Assembly: GCA_934573945.1 (NCBI GenBank)
Contig: CAKTMQ010000077.1
Location: forward strand, 1 to 7,996
Reading direction: 5' to 3'
DNA: 7,996 bases
Source of the DNA: an uncultured Oscillospiraceae bacterium
GTDB lineage: Bacteria; Bacillota; Clostridia; Oscillospirales; Oscillospiraceae
The translations under genes were made by a program, and so were the position numbers. Position 1 is the first letter of the stretch. Every line of letters starts with the position of its first letter. The notes under the pieces were generated by a model, which did not search any database, was not told the origin of the DNA, and saw only the letters and a program-made list of their open reading frames with translations. Shown here piece after piece: positions 6,147-7,996 of this stretch.

Positions 6147-6990
6147 CAAAATGGAGCAGCAGCAAAAGTCCTTCTGGGAGATCGTACTGGAGGAGGACAT
6201 GGAGTCCCGACAGGTCACCCGCAACCAGTCTCTGGCGAAAATGCTGCTGACCTGGCAGGCCATGGTGGACGCGGCGGACAGCTACACCGGACGGAAGCGC
6301 TCCGTCAGCGGTCTGGTGGGCGGCGACGGCATGAAAATGCGGCAGTACTGCATCCGCGGCGAGGCCATGACCGGCGGATATGTCAGTGAGGTGATCGCCG
6401 AGGCACTGAGTATGGCGGAATCCAACGCCTGTATGCGCCGCATCGTGGCCGCACCCACGGCAGGCGCCTGCGGCGTGCTGCCGGCGGTACTGCTGCCGCT
6501 GTGCAAATATGAAGAGCTGAGCCAGCACCAACTGCTGGAGGCGCTGTACGTGGCCAGCGGCATCGGCGCCGTGATTGCCTACCGCGCCTGCATCGCCGGT
6601 GCTTCCGGCGGCTGTCAGGCGGAGATCGGCACCGCCTCTGCCATGGCGGCCGGCGCACTGGTAGCACTGCGTCAGGGCAGCGGCGCCCAGATCGGCCACG
6701 CGGTGGCGATGGCTCTGAAGAACCTGATGGGACTGATCTGCGATCCCATCGCCGGACTGGTGGAGGTGCCCTGTGTCAAGCGCAACGTCATCGGCGCCGT
6801 CAACGCGGTCAGCGCCGCAGACATGGCCATGGCCGGTATCGAAAGCCGGATCCCCGTGGACGAGGTCATTGACGCCATGGGCGAGGTCGGCCACCGGATG
6901 CCCGTAGAATTTCGTGAGACGGCGCTGGGCGGTCTGGCTGCCACACCCACCGGCCGCTGCATCAAAAAGCGGATGCACAAACCCCAATAA
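6115..6990 (+). CDS. sdaAA: L-serine dehydratase, iron-sulfur type, alpha subunit
   Basis: A 291-residue catalytic subunit (B. subtilis SdaAA is about 300). It carries the motifs of the alpha domain: SVSGLVGGDG (63-72), AAPTAGACGVLPAV (112-125), GASGGCQAEIGTASAMA (162-178) and GLICDPIAGLVEVPC (206-220). Cys 167, 209 and 220 are the expected ligands of the [4Fe-4S] cluster, whose free iron binds the serine hydroxyl; this assignment rests on the family pattern. The start at 6115 is chosen over the ATG at 6109 because the strong GGAGGAGG (6101-6108) would touch the earlier ATG but lies 6 bases before the later one. Its first codons overlap the end of sdaAB, suggesting coupled translation and balanced subunit amounts. 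The tail is short and basic (RCIKKRMHKPQ). Confidence 0.96.
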   Translation: MSLDSMKEIFDKMEQQQKSFWEIVLEEDMESRQVTRNQSLAKMLLTWQAMVDAADSYTGRKRSVSGLVGGDGMKMRQYCIRGEAMTGGYVSEVIAEALSMAESNACMRRIVAAPTAGACGVLPAVLLPLCKYEELSQHQLLEALYVASGIGAVIAYRACIAGASGGCQAEIGTASAMAAGALVALRQGSGAQIGHAVAMALKNLMGLICDPIAGLVEVPCVKRNVIGAVNAVSAADMAMAGIESRIPVDEVIDAMGEVGHRMPVEFRETALGGLAATPTGRCIKKRMHKPQ

Positions 6991-7035
6991 AGCTGCTTTT
7001 CCGCGGCAGAACTCCACATCAGAAAGGAGAACGTC

Positions 7036-7380
7036 ATGCTGTTTTCGGGTGTCCCCTACCTCATTTCGCACTTCTGGGAATTCGGCGAAATGGCCTTCCT
7101 GCTCCCTGCTTTTTTTGTCGTGGCGGCACTGCTGCAGCTTTTGCTGTTCCGGGAGAAAAAACGTCCCTGGCTGCCTGCTGCGGTCTGCGCGGGAATTCTG
7201 GCAATATGTGAGACCACCGTGCGGGTCATCGCAGCGTTCACCCTCGGCAAATTCAATCTGGGCATCGCGTTCGTCGCAGTGATCCTTGAGTCCTTTGTGA
7301 CGACCGTCCTTCTCGGCTTTGTCATCGGACTGCTGGCCGGTCTGCTATGGAAGAAGCCGGCAGCCGCAGCAGAAAACTGA
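7036..7380 (+). CDS. Small membrane protein of unknown function
   Basis: I do not recognise this 114-residue protein. It has about three membrane segments (roughly 18-37, 47-70 and 76-105), a basic loop REKKRPW (39-45) between the first two, and a short Lys then Ala-rich tail. One acidic residue (E85) lies within the last hydrophobic stretch, and E59 and R63 lie in or beside the second. A clear ribosome binding site, AAAGGAG (7023-7029), precedes the start by 6 bases, which supports it being a real gene. It starts 45 bases after sdaAA with no terminator between, so it may be the last gene of that transcript. Its stop codon TGA shares its final base with the first base of the inverted-repeat element beginning at 7380, so the original 3' end may have been altered by an insertion. 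Confidence 0.7.
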   Translation: MLFSGVPYLISHFWEFGEMAFLLPAFFVVAALLQLLLFREKKRPWLPAAVCAGILAICETTVRVIAAFTLGKFNLGIAFVAVILESFVTTVLLGFVIGLLAGLLWKKPAAAAEN

Positions 7381-7427
7381 TATAAAAAATAACCGGTGTT
7401 AGGCCGCCTGACACAAGAAAACACACG
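7380..7427 (+). repeat. Left terminal inverted repeat
   Basis: The outer 19 bases are identical to the inverted right end; then after TT comes a 27-base inner block (7401-7427) with three differences from its partner. It begins on the last base of the stop codon of the upstream membrane protein gene. Confidence 0.85.
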
Positions 7428-7431
7428 CCAT

Positions 7432-7532
7432 AAAAGGCGCATTTTGTACAGATGACCGCGTTGCCCTGCTTTGCCAGACATCCAGTATGCCTGCGACATC
7501 GCGCCTTGTCTCTGCACAAAATGCGCTCTTTT
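7432..7532. repeat. Internal inverted repeat, left half of the element
   Basis: GCGCATTTTGTACAGA (7437-7452) faces TCTGCACAAAATGCGC (7511-7526), 15 of 16 positions pairing. Pairing extends outward through AAAAG/CTTTT (7432-7436/7528-7532, with T7527 bulged) and inward through GAC/GTC and CGCG/CGCG. This makes one long stem-loop of about 100 bases nested inside the terminal repeats. Confidence 0.75.
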
Positions 7533-7581
7533 CTGGTGCGAAGCAGTTTTGCCAAAGCAAGCTCGAGATAAAATCGGCTGT

Positions 7582-7617
7582 AAAAATTTCCCCATACTGA
7601 CGTATGGGGAAATTTTT
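7582..7617. terminator. Perfect 16-bp hairpin, likely two-way terminator
   Basis: AAAAATTTCCCCATAC (7582-7597) and GTATGGGGAAATTTTT (7602-7617) pair perfectly around a TGAC loop. On the plus strand the stem ends in a T6 run (7613-7618); on the minus strand it ends in T5 (7586-7582). It sits between convergent genes and could stop both transcripts. Around it, GTTTTGCC/GGCAAAAC (7546-7553/7645-7652) forms a wider closing stem. Confidence 0.8.
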
Positions 7618-7652
7618 TCGGGTGATTTTAGCCGGACAGGCACAGGCAAAAC

Positions 7653-7704
7653 CGTATGTTTTCTTATGTCAGTCGGCCTCTGATGCACCGGTTATTTTTT
7701 ATAT
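7653..7704 (-). repeat. Right terminal inverted repeat
   Basis: This is the inverted partner of 7380-7427: an outer perfect 19 bases (7686-7704), a 6-base spacer CTGATG (7680-7685), and an inner 27-base block (7653-7679). It ends 10 bases from the stop codon of the minus-strand oxidoreductase gene. Confidence 0.85.
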
Positions 7705-7714
7705 GGTTTTTGTC

Positions 7715-7996
7715 TCAGTTCTCGCTGCGGCGCTTGTAGGACTCGTACTTGGTCTTGGCATCCTCTTCCGCCTCGGCAAACAAAGTCTTGGCGTTCTCAG
7801 GGAAGCTCAGCTCCAGAGAAGCGTAACGCACCTCGCCCTTCATGAAGTCGTACAGCGGCATGGTGGGCTCCTTGGAATCCAGGGTGAACTTCTTGGTGCT
7901 GGGATCGTAACGGTACAGGTTCCAGTAACCGGAAGCGACGGCGTCCTTCATCTCCTGCTGGACATTGTTCATGCCCTTCTTGATGCCGTGGTTGAT
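7715..7996 (-). CDS. nifJ: Pyruvate:ferredoxin oxidoreductase, C-terminal part
   Basis: Only the last 93 residues are in the window; the gene enters from the right edge. Known role: this thiamine-diphosphate iron-sulfur enzyme oxidises pyruvate to acetyl-CoA and CO2 and reduces ferredoxin, a central step in anaerobes. The visible residues fit the C-terminus of single-chain enzymes of this family: INHGIKKGM at the edge, then EMKDAVASGYWNLYRYDP, the LDSKEP motif, FMKGEVRYASLELSFPE, and a closing AEEDAKTKYESYKRR helix. The catalytic domains lie outside, so a 2-oxoacid oxidoreductase relative with another substrate cannot be fully ruled out. The gene converges on the serine dehydratase group, and its 3' untranslated region runs straight into the inverted-repeat element. 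Confidence 0.9.
   Translation of the reverse strand: MNHGIKKGMNNVQQEMKDAVASGYWNLYRYDPSTKKFTLDSKEPTMPLYDFMKGEVRYASLELSFPENAKTLFAEAEEDAKTKYESYKRRSEN

Larger units (their letters stand above)
7380..7704. mobile_element. MITE-like element with long terminal inverted repeats
   Basis: A 325-base stretch lies between two convergent genes and is bounded by inverted repeats. The outer 19 bases, ATATAAAAAATAACCGGTG (7380-7398), recur perfectly inverted at 7686-7704. A second 27-base block (7401-7427 against 7653-7679) matches at 24 of 27 positions, separated from the outer block by 2 bases on the left and 6 on the right. The outermost ATAT is palindromic, so it may be a 4-base target duplication rather than part of the repeat. 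Inside are another inverted repeat (7432-7532) and a perfect hairpin (7582-7617). No plausible protein is coded. It could be a non-autonomous transposable element, a structured RNA, or both; no transposase is visible, so mobility is inference. Confidence 0.65.

Noticed and set aside
6085..7071. A 328-codon open frame on the minus strand, opposite sdaAA
   Set aside because: Same effect: an antisense shadow with His/Gly/Ala-rich translation, while sdaAA has clear motifs, a ribosome binding site and an operon partner.
7056..7688. A 210-codon minus-strand frame through the inverted-repeat element and the membrane protein gene
   Set aside because: It crosses the terminator hairpin and is antisense to a gene with a good ribosome binding site; its composition is not protein-like.
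7380..7704. The repeats as a CRISPR array or prophage attachment site
   Set aside because: The repeats are inverted, not regularly spaced direct repeats, and there is no integrase, tRNA gene or Cas gene in the window.

Overview
The window reads as a chromosomal piece of a spore-forming, anaerobic, fairly GC-rich member of the Bacillota (class Clostridia; something near Oscillospiraceae is an inference only). The signs are a spoIIA sporulation operon, a T-box leader ahead of valS, the two-subunit iron-sulfur type of L-serine dehydratase, and the C-terminus of a pyruvate:ferredoxin oxidoreductase. Shine-Dalgarno sites are strong (AGGAGG type), and three sites carry sigma-A-like promoter sequences.

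Layout. On the minus strand, from the left edge: spoIIAB (5' part only, 1-151), spoIIAA (270-575), a 492-base gap that holds a long hairpin serving as the probable valS terminator (902-980), then valS (1068-3701) with its T-box leader and attenuator (3739-3998) and its promoter (4005-4033). A compact divergent control region follows, with three CCGTTT-type direct repeats, and then a plus-strand group: a MarR-type regulator (4142-4567), a TauE/SafE-family membrane transporter (4583-5359), sdaAB (5448-6146), sdaAA (6115-6990) and a small unrecognised membrane protein (7036-7380). The group converges on the 3' end of a minus-strand pyruvate:ferredoxin oxidoreductase gene (7715 to the right edge).

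Between those two convergent genes lies a 325-base element (7380-7704) bounded by long inverted repeats whose outer 19 bases are perfect. It contains a second inverted repeat and a perfect 16-bp hairpin with T-runs, and it has no convincing coding sequence. It looks like a MITE-like non-autonomous mobile element or a structured RNA. Three of four mismatches in its arms become G-U pairs only if the minus strand is transcribed. It is the best candidate for something undescribed here.

How the genes may work together. The regulator and transporter are tightly spaced (15 bases) and are probably co-transcribed. The serine dehydratase pair has its own extended -10 promoter but no terminator in front of it, so the block may also be read as one unit. 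Serine dehydratase makes pyruvate and ammonia, and the neighbouring oxidoreductase would turn pyruvate into acetyl-CoA; whether this closeness is functional is inference. The ValRS leader senses uncharged tRNA-Val (candidate specifier GTC, acceptor-pairing bases TGGT).
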